Of a stretch of 64,000 bases of DNA, positions 31,630-41,354 are shown piece after piece. The DNA comes from Rhodoferax sp. GW822-FHT02A01 (lineage in GTDB: Bacteria; Pseudomonadota; Gammaproteobacteria; Burkholderiales; Burkholderiaceae_C). The stretch is taken from contig NZ_CP152376.1 of assembly GCF_038784515.1 (NCBI RefSeq), positions 1,302,001 through 1,366,000 of the forward strand. Direction: 5' to 3'. The notes beneath the pieces are model-generated. The model saw only the letters and a list, made by a program, of their open reading frames with translations, did not search any database and was not told the origin of the DNA. The position numbers were made by a program, and so were the translations under genes. The first letter of the stretch is position 1; each line of letters begins with the position of its first letter.

Positions 31630-34600
31630 ATGCTTTCATTCCTTGTGCTGATATGTAACAAGCTCAAAAGGGCCCTCGGCATTCTTGCCCTGACGCTGCT
31701 GGCCTTCTCCACTGCGCAGGCGCAGTCAGTTTCCGCGGGACAGGGCATATACCGGACAACCGGCTCCACCGGGTATGGCGTGTGCTCAAGTTGCCACTTC
31801 GGTACGGAATACAGCACCACCCAATCGGTAACGGCCCCGGGGCACCCCAATGCCTCCAACGACCCGACCTTCCTGAAGACTGCGCTTTCCTCCGGAGGTC
31901 TCATGTATGCCGCAGCGGGTGGCACGCCCACGCCACCCAGCGACGCCAACATCACCTCGCTGGCCCTCTACATCGGCCAGTATTTCACGCCGCACTTCAA
32001 CACCACCACCAGCACCTTGAGCGTGAAGTCCGGCGGCTCGGCTACCAAGGACGTGTGGGGCTACCTGGCCTCCGGCACTTCCGGTGGCTCTGCGGCAGAT
32101 AACGGACTTGCCGCAAGTGCCTCCCACGGCACGGCCACACCCACGCAGGCCGCGGGATCGCTGGCCATGCAATACAACATCGGCTATACATCCAATGCCA
32201 ATTACACCGGCTCGGACTCCATTAGCGTCACGGCCACCAATCCCAAGGGCACGTCCAATACACACACCATTGGCGTTACGGTCTACGGTTTCACTTCAGC
32301 GCCCAGCTCAGCAACCGGGGATGCAGGCGTCGCGTATACCTCCGGCTCTCCATTGGCGACCTTCACTTCCAACGACTCGTCTGCCACGTTCGCCGCGTCA
32401 GGCCTTCCTGCGGGATTGAGCATGACAACCGGCGGGAAGATTGTGGGCACACCGACCACACCCACCTCTTCCGGCGCTGCCACTGTGACAGTCACCGTGA
32501 CGCTGCCCAGTGCCGTGGATGAAAGCGTCAAGACGCTCAGCACCACGATTTCGGTGACCATCCAGGGTTTCACCAACGCTTCCAGCCTGTCGCTCTCGCA
32601 GGGCGCCACGACCAACCTCCCGTTCAACGTCGCCGTCTATCCGTCAGCCGCCATATCGCTCAGCGGCACGTTGCCGCCTGGAGTGACGTACGACTCGGCC
32701 AATAAGCGACTGACCAGCACATCCGGCCCGCTCACTGCAGGCAGTTATCCGGTGACGCTGACCTCCGGATCACTGTCGCAGACGCTCACCATCACGGTGG
32801 CCCAGGCCAGTGCCCCGGTCATCACGACCGACCTTGCACAAAACAATCCCACGGTGCTTGGCACCGTGGGAACGGCGATCACGGCGTTCCACATCCTTGC
32901 GACCAACCCGCAGTTGGTCAGCCAGTACTACGTTTCAGGGGTCAGCGGTCTGTCGGTGGACTCGACAGGGCTGGTGACGGGCACGCCCACCGTGAGTGGT
33001 GATTTCACACTCTCGCTGAACGCCACGAATGGCGCCTTGGGAACGGCCAAGACCGTCAGTGTGCGGGTCAATGCCGACCAAGCCCCGGTCATTTCCAGCG
33101 CAGGCACGGCAACGGGAGCGGTAGGAACTAACGCGACCCAGTACACGATTGCCACATCCGGCGCCAATGGTCCGTTGACCACCACGCCGTACTCGGCATC
33201 CGGCCTGCCACCCGGGCTGTCGGTCAACAGCAGCACCGGGGCCATTTCTGGCGCACCCACGGTCAGCGGCATTTATAGCGTCACGGTTTCGGCAATCAAC
33301 ACCGGCAATCTGACGGGCTCCAAAACGGTCGTATTCACCATCAACCCAAATGCCGTGTCCACCATCACCAGCCCGGCCAATGGGGCTTCAACCGTGTTTA
33401 CCATCAACACGACCACCACGGTCCAATTGGTGGCAACCAACCTGCCTGCCACCTTTGCGGTGACGCCGGCCCTGCCCGCAGGCTTCAGCCTGAACACCGC
33501 CACCGGGCTCATCACGATTTTGCCGACCGCGCCAATGGCAAGCACGGCCTATACCTTCACGGCGACCAACCTGATAGGACCCAGCGCACCCATCACACTG
33601 AACTTCGCGGTCGGGTCGCCTGCGCCAACCGGTTGCACGCTGACCACGCCTCTCAACACTGCGCAAACATTGGACCTGAGTGCCTGCATGTTCAATGGCC
33701 TGTCGCCCACCGGTTTTACCGTCTCGGTCGCACCTGGGCATGGCAGCACCCAACTGAGTGGAACCAAACTCACCTACACCCCGGCAAAGGATTACTTCGG
33801 TACCGACTCCATGATGGTAGTTGCGTCGTTTGGCGCGCTCAAGGCATCGGCGGGTACCGTGTCCATCACCGTCACCGGCCGCCCCGATCCCACACAGAAC
33901 GCAGCCGTCACCGGGCTGGTAGCCAACCAGACGCAAACCGCATTGCGTTTCTCGCAGGCACAGGTTTCCAACTTCGGGCGCCACATGGAAAGCCTGCGGC
34001 GCCCGGGAGGACCGGGCGGCCAGCGCAGCGGACTCGGGGGGTTGACGCCGGCAGGCGCACAGGTGGTGAACAACCCGGGTTCTGATAGTGCCTGGAATAC
34101 GACAGCAACGGGCAATGGCAACTTTGGCAATGCGGCCCTGACCAATATGCTCTCCGCTGGCATGCCCCAAGCATCCGCACCCGGAATGCAAGTCGGCAAC
34201 GCCACCCAGTTGCCTACCGGAACCAACCCCACTGCGTCCTTGCCGGTGGAGTCAGGCGTCTCCATGGCAATGAACCAGCTGGGTGTTCCCAATGCGCCGT
34301 TGATCGGCCTTCTGTACAACCTCAACCAGAACCGCACCCTGGATCTGGGCGCACTCAAATCGGCGTTTGGCAGTGACGGCCAATCAGGGGCGACCTTGCC
34401 AGGTACTTCGGTGTGGGTGGAAGGCGTGGTCAGCTTTGGCTCGCGGGATGCCAACGGCGCGGTGAGCGCGACCGAGTACAGCTCCAACGGGATCAGCGTC
34501 GGTGTGGATATTCCGGTCAGCGATGCATTCACCTGGGGCATGGGAGTGGGCCTGGCGCGCGACGTGGCCTACATCGGCACGGATGGCTCACGCAACCAGT

Positions 34601-36084
34601 CACAGGGCTATTCCGTGGCAGCGTACGGCAGCTACCTCTTTGGCGAAAACGCCTTTGTCGAGGGCATGCTGGGGGTGGGAACGATTGACTACGACATGCG
34701 GCGCTGGGTGGACCCCATGGCGGATTTTGCGCTGAGCAACCGCAAGGGGCTGCAGATCTTCGGCTCCATAGGCACCGGCCTGGAGTACCGCAACAACGGC
34801 CGCATGATTTCACCCTATGTGCGGCTGGACTTCTCGCAGGACAGGCTTGATGAGGTCTCGGAAACCGGCGCCGGCAACTATGCCCTGCACTACTTTGAAC
34901 AGACCAACAACAGCTCGCAGGCCGTGCTGGGTCTGCGAGGCGAAGCGGTTCACTCCACGTCCTTCGGCTGGGCCGTGCCGCGCGCCCGCGTGGAATGGCG
35001 TCAGGACCTGATGGACGGCAGTGATGCGGTCATCTCCTACGCCGACCAGATCGGTGGCACGCGCTACTCCATCGCTCCCACCGACAGCCGGCGCAGCGCC
35101 ATGGTGCTGGGCCTAGGCAGCGAGTTCTTGTTCCGCGACGGCTGGTCCTTTGGTCTGGACTACCAACTCAGCCGGGTGTCCAGCTCGGAGTCTAGCTATG
35201 CATTGCGCATGCGGCTGACCAAGGAGCTTGGGGCCAAGGGCCTGCGCAATCTGCTCAAGGGCGATGAAGAAATAACGGATGACGAAAACGAGATCACCGT
35301 GGACTCCAGCGCCACCTGGGATGACAACATCACCCGCGCCAAGTTGGGCAGCGACATCCGCTCCGACATGGTCTACACGGTGAACGTGAGCCGCACGCTG
35401 GAGTACCAGCTGACAGGAAATACCCGCTTCCTGCTGACCGGTGTGGCCACCGGCGAACGCTTCCAGAACTTCAACGGCTTGAGCCGCTTCGCGCTGGGCG
35501 CAGAGGCCACGCTGCAATACCGCGGATCGGCAGATTTCGATGCCCCCACCTGGGGTCTGGTGGGCAAGGTCACGGGAGAGGACTACCAGTCCAGCCTGCG
35601 TGACGGCATACGCAGCTCCGTTGGTGGCACCTGGCTGCAACCCCTGACGGACCGCATCACGCTGTTCAGTGCGCTCATGTACAACACGCGCCAGGCCAAC
35701 GACTCGGTGTTTGAGACCCAGGACACATCTTTGCGCATGAATGTGGACTATTCGCTGGGCAAAGGAGCCACCCTGTACCTGACCGGCGAATACCGCGATG
35801 GCGACATCGTTTCCACCGGTCACCGATCGCTGGAGAACATCACGATCGCCCAGGCGCGTGTACAGGACGACGCCTACCCCAACGGAGAATTCTTCAGCTA
35901 CCGGCTCAAGGGCACGACCGCACTGTTCACGCTGGGCTACAACGTCGGGTTGGGTGCACGCGATTCACTGGACTTCTCGTGGCGCTATGTGCAGTCCACT
36001 CCGGAGCTGCGACCTGCCTGGGCGACGTCGCCGAGCAGCTACATCAGCAACCAACTGTCCGCCACCTACCTGATGCGCTTCTGA
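31630..36084 (+). CDS. Monoheme cytochrome / Ig-like repeat / double beta-barrel fusion
   Basis: Exported protein of 1484 residues. The ATG at 31630 precedes a signal peptide ending AQAQ (about 32); the open frame extends back to 31330 but those residues are not signal-like. Visible order: a class I-style cytochrome c domain with CSSCH at 52-56 and possible Met ligand in GGLMYAAAGG near 92; six or more putative-Ig (He_PIG-like) repeats about 120-760 (phrases LPAGLSMTTGGKIVGTP, LPPGLSVNSSTGAISGAP); the linker RFSQAQVSNFGRHMESLR near 775; an autotransporter-like barrel about 915-1195; and a second strand-rich block about 1215-1484 ending in Phe. A heme domain on an autotransporter-type barrel is unusual. 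Its gene lies five bases before a heme-binding lipoprotein gene. Confidence 0.8.
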   Translation: MLSFLVLICNKLKRALGILALTLLAFSTAQAQSVSAGQGIYRTTGSTGYGVCSSCHFGTEYSTTQSVTAPGHPNASNDPTFLKTALSSGGLMYAAAGGTPTPPSDANITSLALYIGQYFTPHFNTTTSTLSVKSGGSATKDVWGYLASGTSGGSAADNGLAASASHGTATPTQAAGSLAMQYNIGYTSNANYTGSDSISVTATNPKGTSNTHTIGVTVYGFTSAPSSATGDAGVAYTSGSPLATFTSNDSSATFAASGLPAGLSMTTGGKIVGTPTTPTSSGAATVTVTVTLPSAVDESVKTLSTTISVTIQGFTNASSLSLSQGATTNLPFNVAVYPSAAISLSGTLPPGVTYDSANKRLTSTSGPLTAGSYPVTLTSGSLSQTLTITVAQASAPVITTDLAQNNPTVLGTVGTAITAFHILATNPQLVSQYYVSGVSGLSVDSTGLVTGTPTVSGDFTLSLNATNGALGTAKTVSVRVNADQAPVISSAGTATGAVGTNATQYTIATSGANGPLTTTPYSASGLPPGLSVNSSTGAISGAPTVSGIYSVTVSAINTGNLTGSKTVVFTINPNAVSTITSPANGASTVFTINTTTTVQLVATNLPATFAVTPALPAGFSLNTATGLITILPTAPMASTAYTFTATNLIGPSAPITLNFAVGSPAPTGCTLTTPLNTAQTLDLSACMFNGLSPTGFTVSVAPGHGSTQLSGTKLTYTPAKDYFGTDSMMVVASFGALKASAGTVSITVTGRPDPTQNAAVTGLVANQTQTALRFSQAQVSNFGRHMESLRRPGGPGGQRSGLGGLTPAGAQVVNNPGSDSAWNTTATGNGNFGNAALTNMLSAGMPQASAPGMQVGNATQLPTGTNPTASLPVESGVSMAMNQLGVPNAPLIGLLYNLNQNRTLDLGALKSAFGSDGQSGATLPGTSVWVEGVVSFGSRDANGAVSATEYSSNGISVGVDIPVSDAFTWGMGVGLARDVAYIGTDGSRNQSQGYSVAAYGSYLFGENAFVEGMLGVGTIDYDMRRWVDPMADFALSNRKGLQIFGSIGTGLEYRNNGRMISPYVRLDFSQDRLDEVSETGAGNYALHYFEQTNNSSQAVLGLRGEAVHSTSFGWAVPRARVEWRQDLMDGSDAVISYADQIGGTRYSIAPTDSRRSAMVLGLGSEFLFRDGWSFGLDYQLSRVSSSESSYALRMRLTKELGAKGLRNLLKGDEEITDDENEITVDSSATWDDNITRAKLGSDIRSDMVYTVNVSRTLEYQLTGNTRFLLTGVATGERFQNFNGLSRFALGAEATLQYRGSADFDAPTWGLVGKVTGEDYQSSLRDGIRSSVGGTWLQPLTDRITLFSALMYNTRQANDSVFETQDTSLRMNVDYSLGKGATLYLTGEYRDGDIVSTGHRSLENITIAQARVQDDAYPNGEFFSYRLKGTTALFTLGYNVGLGARDSLDFSWRYVQSTPELRPAWATSPSSYISNQLSATYLMRF

Positions 36085-36088
36085 GGTC

Positions 36089-38044
36089 ATGATGCACAAA
36101 CGATTTGCGCTTCCCGCTTTCACTACGCTGTTGCTTGGGGCCAGCTTGCTGCTCTCTGCCTGTGGCGGAGGCACGGGTGACAGCGGCGCTGCCGCATCCA
36201 GCAGCCCTGCCAGCCAGGCCGGACCTGCCGGGCCCAACAGCTTTCTGCTGTTTCCCAATCCGCAGGTGCAGACAGATGGCTCGCTGCAGGTGGACTCCAC
36301 CGCCTACGCCACGGCCTATTACCAGGCGATAGACCCGACCAACGCGCGCGCCACTCTGGCAGGCTTCAAGGCTACCAATGGTTTTGGCACAGGCGGCAAC
36401 GAGATCAGCATCGTCATCGGCGACCAGCGGGATCTGGGCTATGGCCGCAAGATGACGGGCCGCATGAACGCGGACGGCACCATCGCCTTTGTGGTGGAAA
36501 ACTATCTGGTCGGTGGCTACGGACCCTACACCCCGTTTAACGTGGAAGCCGCCGTCAACGCCGAATCGCGCTGGCACATCGGCACCAACGGCATCGAATT
36601 CAGCCCAGGCCCAGGTGGCACGGTCAACTTTGTGAAGTTCTACACCTTCGACCCGATCTCTGGAGCACGGCTGCTTGCGGCCAACCTGGACGGGCGCGGC
36701 AACAAAGCCATGCCAACCATCTGCATCACCTGCCACGGCGGTCGCGGAGATGCGCTGACTCCATCAGGGTTGTTCCCCAAGCTGACGTACTCCCAGTCGG
36801 GCGCACGAGGCGATGTTGGCGGGCAGACCCATGCATTCGAGCCGGCATCGTTTGATTTCTCCAGCATCAGCGGCTTTACCCGCGCGGCGCTGGAGAGCAA
36901 CATCAAGGAGCTCAACAAGATGGTGCTGTGCACCTACGCCAAGCCGGCCTCCGAGACCGCGGGCGCCTTCGACAGCTGCCGCCGTGCAGCCAATGTCAAC
37001 GAATACCAGGGCACCGCAGCGGCACATATCAAGCACATGTATGGCGGCAATGACCTGCCCAATGCCACGGCCGAAACCTCTGACACCTATCTGCCTGGTG
37101 ACTGGGGCAGCACCGGCCAGAGCAGTCTGTACGCAGACACTGTGACCAACGCCTGCCGTGTGTGCCACAGCATGCGCGGCAATGGCAATCAGTCGGATAT
37201 CGATTTCGAGTCCTTCACCAAATTCGACGGCTATTCCGATCGCATCAAGACCCATGTGATCGACCGCGGCAACATGCCGTTGGCCAAACTGGTGTACGAC
37301 AAGTACTGGACCACGCCGTCGATGTTTGGCGCCATGGCAACTTACCTGGCCGGCAAGGGCTTTGCAGATGCAAATGCACAGCCGGGCAGACCGGTGGCAG
37401 ACCCCGGACCAGACCGGATCATCAAGAGCAACACGACCACGCTCTCGGCTGCCATGAGTCTGTACTCGAGCACCTACCAGTGGAGCGTTCTCACAGGCAA
37501 CGCCACCCTGACCAATGCCAACACCGCAACGCCCACGTTCACGGCAGCGGGCGGCAACGGCAGTTACACGCTGCAGCTGGTGACGGGCAATGGCAGCACC
37601 GTCAGCGCCCCCAAGACGCTGACCATCGCGGTGGACTCTACGCTTACCTGGGACCCGCAGGCGGTGTCGTTCAACAATGCAACACCCGCCAATCAGATCC
37701 GCGACATCCTGCAAAACGGAGGTGGTGGCTGCAGCCTCGCCTGCCACGTCAACACGGCAACGGCCCCGAAACCGTCCGTCTTCTACAACGACTATGACCG
37801 GGCCGGCACGGGGGTTGTTGCAGGCACCGATGCCACCAACCGGAACTGGCTCTACACAGAAGTGCGCTCCCGGATCAACTTCACAGATCTGATCGCCAGC
37901 CCCCTGCTGCGCAAACCATCTGGCCACCACCACAATGGCGGTCAGCTCACTGGATTTGATACCAGCAAGGCACTGGGTAATTCAGCCCGCGTGGATTACG
38001 ACAAGCTCGTTGCCTGGATTCTGCGCGGCGCGCCGGAAAACTGA
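36089..38044 (+). CDS. Multiheme-type lipoprotein with PKD-like domain
   Basis: Predicted lipoprotein of 651 residues with lipobox LLSAC and a Gly run after the signal peptide. GAGG lies just before the ATG at 36089 (ATGATG; the second ATG at 36092 is equally possible). Two CXXCH heme motifs are visible, ITCHGG near residue 215 and VCHSMRG near 357. A CX3CH variant, CSLACH, lies near residue 550. A PKD/Ig-like segment (STYQWSVLTGNATL) lies about 445-515. The HHHNGGQLTGF stretch near the C-terminus is His-rich. It follows the cytochrome-barrel fusion after four bases and is surely co-transcribed. A surface or periplasmic electron-transfer partner is the likely role. Confidence 0.75.
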   Translation: MMHKRFALPAFTTLLLGASLLLSACGGGTGDSGAAASSSPASQAGPAGPNSFLLFPNPQVQTDGSLQVDSTAYATAYYQAIDPTNARATLAGFKATNGFGTGGNEISIVIGDQRDLGYGRKMTGRMNADGTIAFVVENYLVGGYGPYTPFNVEAAVNAESRWHIGTNGIEFSPGPGGTVNFVKFYTFDPISGARLLAANLDGRGNKAMPTICITCHGGRGDALTPSGLFPKLTYSQSGARGDVGGQTHAFEPASFDFSSISGFTRAALESNIKELNKMVLCTYAKPASETAGAFDSCRRAANVNEYQGTAAAHIKHMYGGNDLPNATAETSDTYLPGDWGSTGQSSLYADTVTNACRVCHSMRGNGNQSDIDFESFTKFDGYSDRIKTHVIDRGNMPLAKLVYDKYWTTPSMFGAMATYLAGKGFADANAQPGRPVADPGPDRIIKSNTTTLSAAMSLYSSTYQWSVLTGNATLTNANTATPTFTAAGGNGSYTLQLVTGNGSTVSAPKTLTIAVDSTLTWDPQAVSFNNATPANQIRDILQNGGGGCSLACHVNTATAPKPSVFYNDYDRAGTGVVAGTDATNRNWLYTEVRSRINFTDLIASPLLRKPSGHHHNGGQLTGFDTSKALGNSARVDYDKLVAWILRGAPEN

Positions 38045-38056
38045 AGCGCTTGAGGT

Positions 38057-38080
38057 GTGCGTCTGCCAGGGCAGGCGCAC
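38057..38080. terminator. Hairpin between convergent genes
   Basis: GTGCGTCTGCC and GGCAGGCGCAC pair over 11 positions with one G-T wobble, between the lipoprotein and FecR-like stop codons. There is no strong T tract on either side, so termination is likely but not certain. Confidence 0.45.
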
Positions 38081-38088
38081 GTGGGGGA

Positions 38089-38829
38089 TCAATAGGTTTT
38101 GCGCGGGCCGCTGTATGCGTCTTTGCCAAACACGAAAGGCGTGGTGCGTCCGACGATGGCCTCGATGAGCGCGAGCTCCTGGTCGGTGTGGTTCACAAAG
38201 GGCGCGTTGCGGATATTGCGTCCGGCACCGCCATCCTTGACGATGTAGAGAGGCCGGTCGTGGTGGCTCGCAGCCACAGTCTCATGGCTCTCTGGATCGT
38301 CGGTTGCCTGCACCTGGGTCATGCCGTAGCACGTGCAGAAATAGGTCTGTGCAGGGTCTGCTTCGATGTAAAAACCGGTACCGCGAATCCCCACCGTAGC
38401 GGTGCTGGTCTTCACGGTCATGGGGGAGTTGCGGGACACCGAAAGCAGCTTTCCCGTGAGCAACTGCAGTCCTGCAATAACCGAGGACAGCTTGGAGTCC
38501 TGTGCCAGAGAAGCCTGCTGAATCGTCAACGTGCTGCCGCCGCGCAGAATCATGGCGTGCGTACCGACGGCAAATACCACCTGGCTGTTGGGGCCGGTCT
38601 GAACCGTATCGCCGGGTTTGATGAGTGTGCTCTTGTCAGCAGGTTTGTTGTTGACCTGCACGTCGCCGCTGGTGGAGAAAACAGATTGCCCTTCAGGTAA
38701 CTTGGCGGGCTTGCTGCCCAGAATGCTTTGTGCCTGCACTGCATCCCAACCCGCGGCCAGCATGCCGGTAGACAAGGCACGGATCAGCCACGCGCGACGG
38801 GGATCATCGATCTCTTCGAACTTGCTCAT
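38089..38829 (-). CDS. FecR-domain exported protein
   Basis: Protein of 246 residues from the ATG at 38829 (MSKFEEIDDPRRAWLIRALS). The N-terminus has a twin arginine before a hydrophobic run and ends near VQAQ, so Tat or Sec export is possible. FecR-like core: VQTGPNSQVVFAVGTHAMILRGGSTL and TVKTSTATVGIRGTGFYIEA. Classical FecR proteins are anti-sigma partners, but no sigma factor lies nearby and there is no cytosolic anti-sigma segment. This stand-alone version often accompanies outer-membrane barrels. A CTCYG segment near residue 167 could bind metal. Convergent with the cytochrome lipoprotein. Confidence 0.78.
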   Translation of the reverse strand: MSKFEEIDDPRRAWLIRALSTGMLAAGWDAVQAQSILGSKPAKLPEGQSVFSTSGDVQVNNKPADKSTLIKPGDTVQTGPNSQVVFAVGTHAMILRGGSTLTIQQASLAQDSKLSSVIAGLQLLTGKLLSVSRNSPMTVKTSTATVGIRGTGFYIEADPAQTYFCTCYGMTQVQATDDPESHETVAASHHDRPLYIVKDGGAGRNIRNAPFVNHTDQELALIEAIVGRTTPFVFGKDAYSGPRKTY

Positions 38830-38915
38830 GGAACACCCTGATGGTTTATGCGAGCGCACGCCTGCAACTCTGGAAAAGCGTAGGCCGCATTATGGGCGTT
38901 ATCGCCCGTTTTTGC

Positions 38916-40151
38916 CTAATGCAGAGCGTCGTCCAGTACCTCGATCCAGTGCCGCACCGCAGTGTTTGTCCCGCTTTGCAAATGGGTGATGCAACCGATG
39001 TTGGCGCTGATGATAGTCTCGGCCGAAGTCGGTTGCAGGTTCTGCAACTTGCGGTCACGCAACTGGTAGGCAATGTCCGGGTTGAGCACCGAATAGGTCC
39101 CTGCTGAACCGCAGCACAGATGGGATTCGTTGCTGGCCAGCCGCACGGCAAAACCCAGCTCCTGCAGGTGCTGCTCCACGCCACCGCGCAGCTGCTGCCC
39201 GTGCTGCAAAGTGCAAGGGGGATGAAACACCAGTGGACTGCGGGGCGTACCCTTGAGCTTGCCGCGCAGTGCAGGAACCAGATCGGGCAGGAGTTCGCTC
39301 AGGTCCCGCGTCAGTTCGCTGACCCGTGCGGCCTTTGCCGCGTAGGCCGGGTCGTTGCGCAGAATGTGTCCGTATTCCTTGACGGTCACACCGCAGCCGG
39401 AAGCATTCATTACCAGCGCCTCCACGCCGCTTTGGGTATCGGGCGCAATCAGCGGCCACCAGGCGTCGATGTTGGCGCGCATCTGGTCCATGCCGCCGTC
39501 CTGGTCATTCAAGTGGAACTTGACGGCACCGCAGCAACCGGACTTGCCCACCACCACGCTCTGGATTCCCGCTGCATCCAACACGCGTGCCGTGGCAGCG
39601 TCGATATTGGGGCTCATCGTGGGTTGGGCACAGCCCTTGAGCAGCAGCACTTTGCGCGCATGGTTGCGGCCGGGCCAGTTGCCACTTGGCTGACGCGGTG
39701 GCACTTTGTTCTTCAGACTGCCGGGCAAGAGCGGACGCAGCAGCTGGCCGAGTTGCATGGACGGTGCAAACAGGGGAGATGGCAAACCTTCCTTCAACGC
39801 CCAACGCACGGCTTTTTCTGCTGCGGGGCGCGGCACCTTGGCATCCACCAGCTTGCGACCAATGTCCACCAGATGCCCGTAATCCACACCGCTGGGGCAG
39901 GTGCTCTCGCAGTTGCGGCAGGTCAGGCAGCGGTCCAGATGCATCTGGGTGGCGCGGGTGGGCGCGGCGCCTTCGAGCACCTGCTTCATCAGGTAGATGC
40001 GTCCGCGCGGACCATCGAGCTCATCACCCAGCAGCTGGTAAGTCGGGCAAGTGGCCGTGCAGAAGCCGCAGTGCACGCACTTGCGCAGAATGGCCTCGGC
40101 CGCTAACCCGTCGGGGGTGTTCTGGTACTCAGGCGCGAGATTGGTTTGCAT
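38916..40151 (-). CDS. glcF: Glycolate oxidase iron-sulfur subunit GlcF
   Basis: Iron-sulfur subunit of the membrane-linked glycolate oxidase that converts glycolate to glyoxylate, 411 residues. Two clusters are read as CVHCGFCTATCP near residue 23 and CLTCRNCESTCP near 75, followed by two CCG-type domains (GCCGAVKFH near 205, CCGSAGTYS near 345). The ATG at 40151 overlaps the glcE end by 23 bases, showing coupling. An in-frame ATG at 40235 is rejected as it lies within glcE. Confidence 0.93.
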   Translation of the reverse strand: MQTNLAPEYQNTPDGLAAEAILRKCVHCGFCTATCPTYQLLGDELDGPRGRIYLMKQVLEGAAPTRATQMHLDRCLTCRNCESTCPSGVDYGHLVDIGRKLVDAKVPRPAAEKAVRWALKEGLPSPLFAPSMQLGQLLRPLLPGSLKNKVPPRQPSGNWPGRNHARKVLLLKGCAQPTMSPNIDAATARVLDAAGIQSVVVGKSGCCGAVKFHLNDQDGGMDQMRANIDAWWPLIAPDTQSGVEALVMNASGCGVTVKEYGHILRNDPAYAAKAARVSELTRDLSELLPDLVPALRGKLKGTPRSPLVFHPPCTLQHGQQLRGGVEQHLQELGFAVRLASNESHLCCGSAGTYSVLNPDIAYQLRDRKLQNLQPTSAETIISANIGCITHLQSGTNTAVRHWIEVLDDALH

Positions 40152-41289
40152 GGAGGGTGAGTCCCGGATTGAAGATGCCCTGCGGGTCAAAACTGGATTT
40201 GAGGCGTTGGCTGATGGTTTGCAACGCGCGGTCATCAGAAATCAGGGCGGCACGTGCCTGACCGCTGTCCGTACCGGGAATCATGAATACGCTGGCGCTG
40301 CCGCCTACGGCACGTGCGGCGGCTTCGATGCCGGAACGCGCCGCAAGAGGCGCCCATACCCAGCGCAAGCCGCCATGCCACTCCACCAAGGGCTGTGCAG
40401 GCAGTTGCAGCACGAGCGCGGTTTGCGGCACGCTCAGGCGCCACAGTACGCAGCCTTCTGGCGCTGCGGTGAAGAAGGGCAGTTGCTGGTTGCGGCACAG
40501 CTCCCAGTCCGATGCGGTCTGTGCATTGTCCAGACGCTGACCGGGCACTTCAGCCAGCATGCGTTTGCACGCGGCATCCACTGCCGCGGCGGCTCCACGC
40601 AGCCGCAGGTACAAGCCCGGCCTCGGAGCTGCGTCTTTTACCGAATCGTCCATGACCCAACAGCTGGCATTGAGCGGCAATGGCTCAGCCCCCCAGCGCT
40701 GCAGATGGTCCAGCGCCACGGCCTGCTCCAGAGCAAAGTACAGCGTGGCCTCGGACGGCGCGAAAGGCAATACCTTGAGCGAGACCTGGGTAATCAGACC
40801 CAGGGTTCCGCGCGCACCGGCCATCAAACGGGAGACGTCATACCCCGCCACGTTCTTCATGACCTGACCGCCAAAAGTCAGCTGCTGCCCCAGACCGTTG
40901 ATGAGTTCAAGCCCGAGCACATAGTCGCGCACGCTGCCGGCATTCGCCCGCGCAGGGCCGGAAAGACCGCAGGCAACCATGCCACCCACCGTGGCCTGCG
41001 CCGCGCCGGACCAGGCGTAGTGCGGAGGCTCAAACGGCAGGTATTGGCCTTTTTCGGCCAGCAGTGCTTCCAGCTCGCGCAAGGGTGTTCCCACGCCCAC
41101 GGTGACCACCAGCTCGGTCGGCTCGTAGTTGATCACACCGCTGAGCCCCCGGGTGTCCAGTACGTCCCCGTGGGAGGTTCCCTGAAAGGACTTGCTGCCA
41201 CCGCCTCTGATCTGCAGAGCGGTGCCGTCCGATCGGGCTGCGTGAATGCGATCCGTCAGGGTTCGCAGGGCGTGTTCCAAATTTGGCAT
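40129..41289 (-). CDS. glcE: Glycolate oxidase FAD-binding subunit GlcE
   Basis: FAD-binding subunit of glycolate oxidase, 386 residues. Start at 41289 (MPNLEHALRTLTDRIHAARS). The FAD_binding_4 core is visible as LQIRGGGSKSF near residue 27 and VGVGTPLRELEALLAEKGQYLPFEPPH about 65-95; GGMVACGLSGPARANAGSVRDYVLG follows. The usual partner glcD is not upstream; an SMP-30 gene occupies that place 65 bases away. The enzyme would need glcD from elsewhere in the genome. Confidence 0.92.
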   Translation of the reverse strand: MPNLEHALRTLTDRIHAARSDGTALQIRGGGSKSFQGTSHGDVLDTRGLSGVINYEPTELVVTVGVGTPLRELEALLAEKGQYLPFEPPHYAWSGAAQATVGGMVACGLSGPARANAGSVRDYVLGLELINGLGQQLTFGGQVMKNVAGYDVSRLMAGARGTLGLITQVSLKVLPFAPSEATLYFALEQAVALDHLQRWGAEPLPLNASCWVMDDSVKDAAPRPGLYLRLRGAAAAVDAACKRMLAEVPGQRLDNAQTASDWELCRNQQLPFFTAAPEGCVLWRLSVPQTALVLQLPAQPLVEWHGGLRWVWAPLAARSGIEAAARAVGGSASVFMIPGTDSGQARAALISDDRALQTISQRLKSSFDPQGIFNPGLTLHANQSRA

Positions 41290-41354
41290 GGCCGCGATGT
41301 TACGTGCTGGACGCGGCGCAAAGCGTGAATTTTTTGTATGCAATACCTTGAAAA

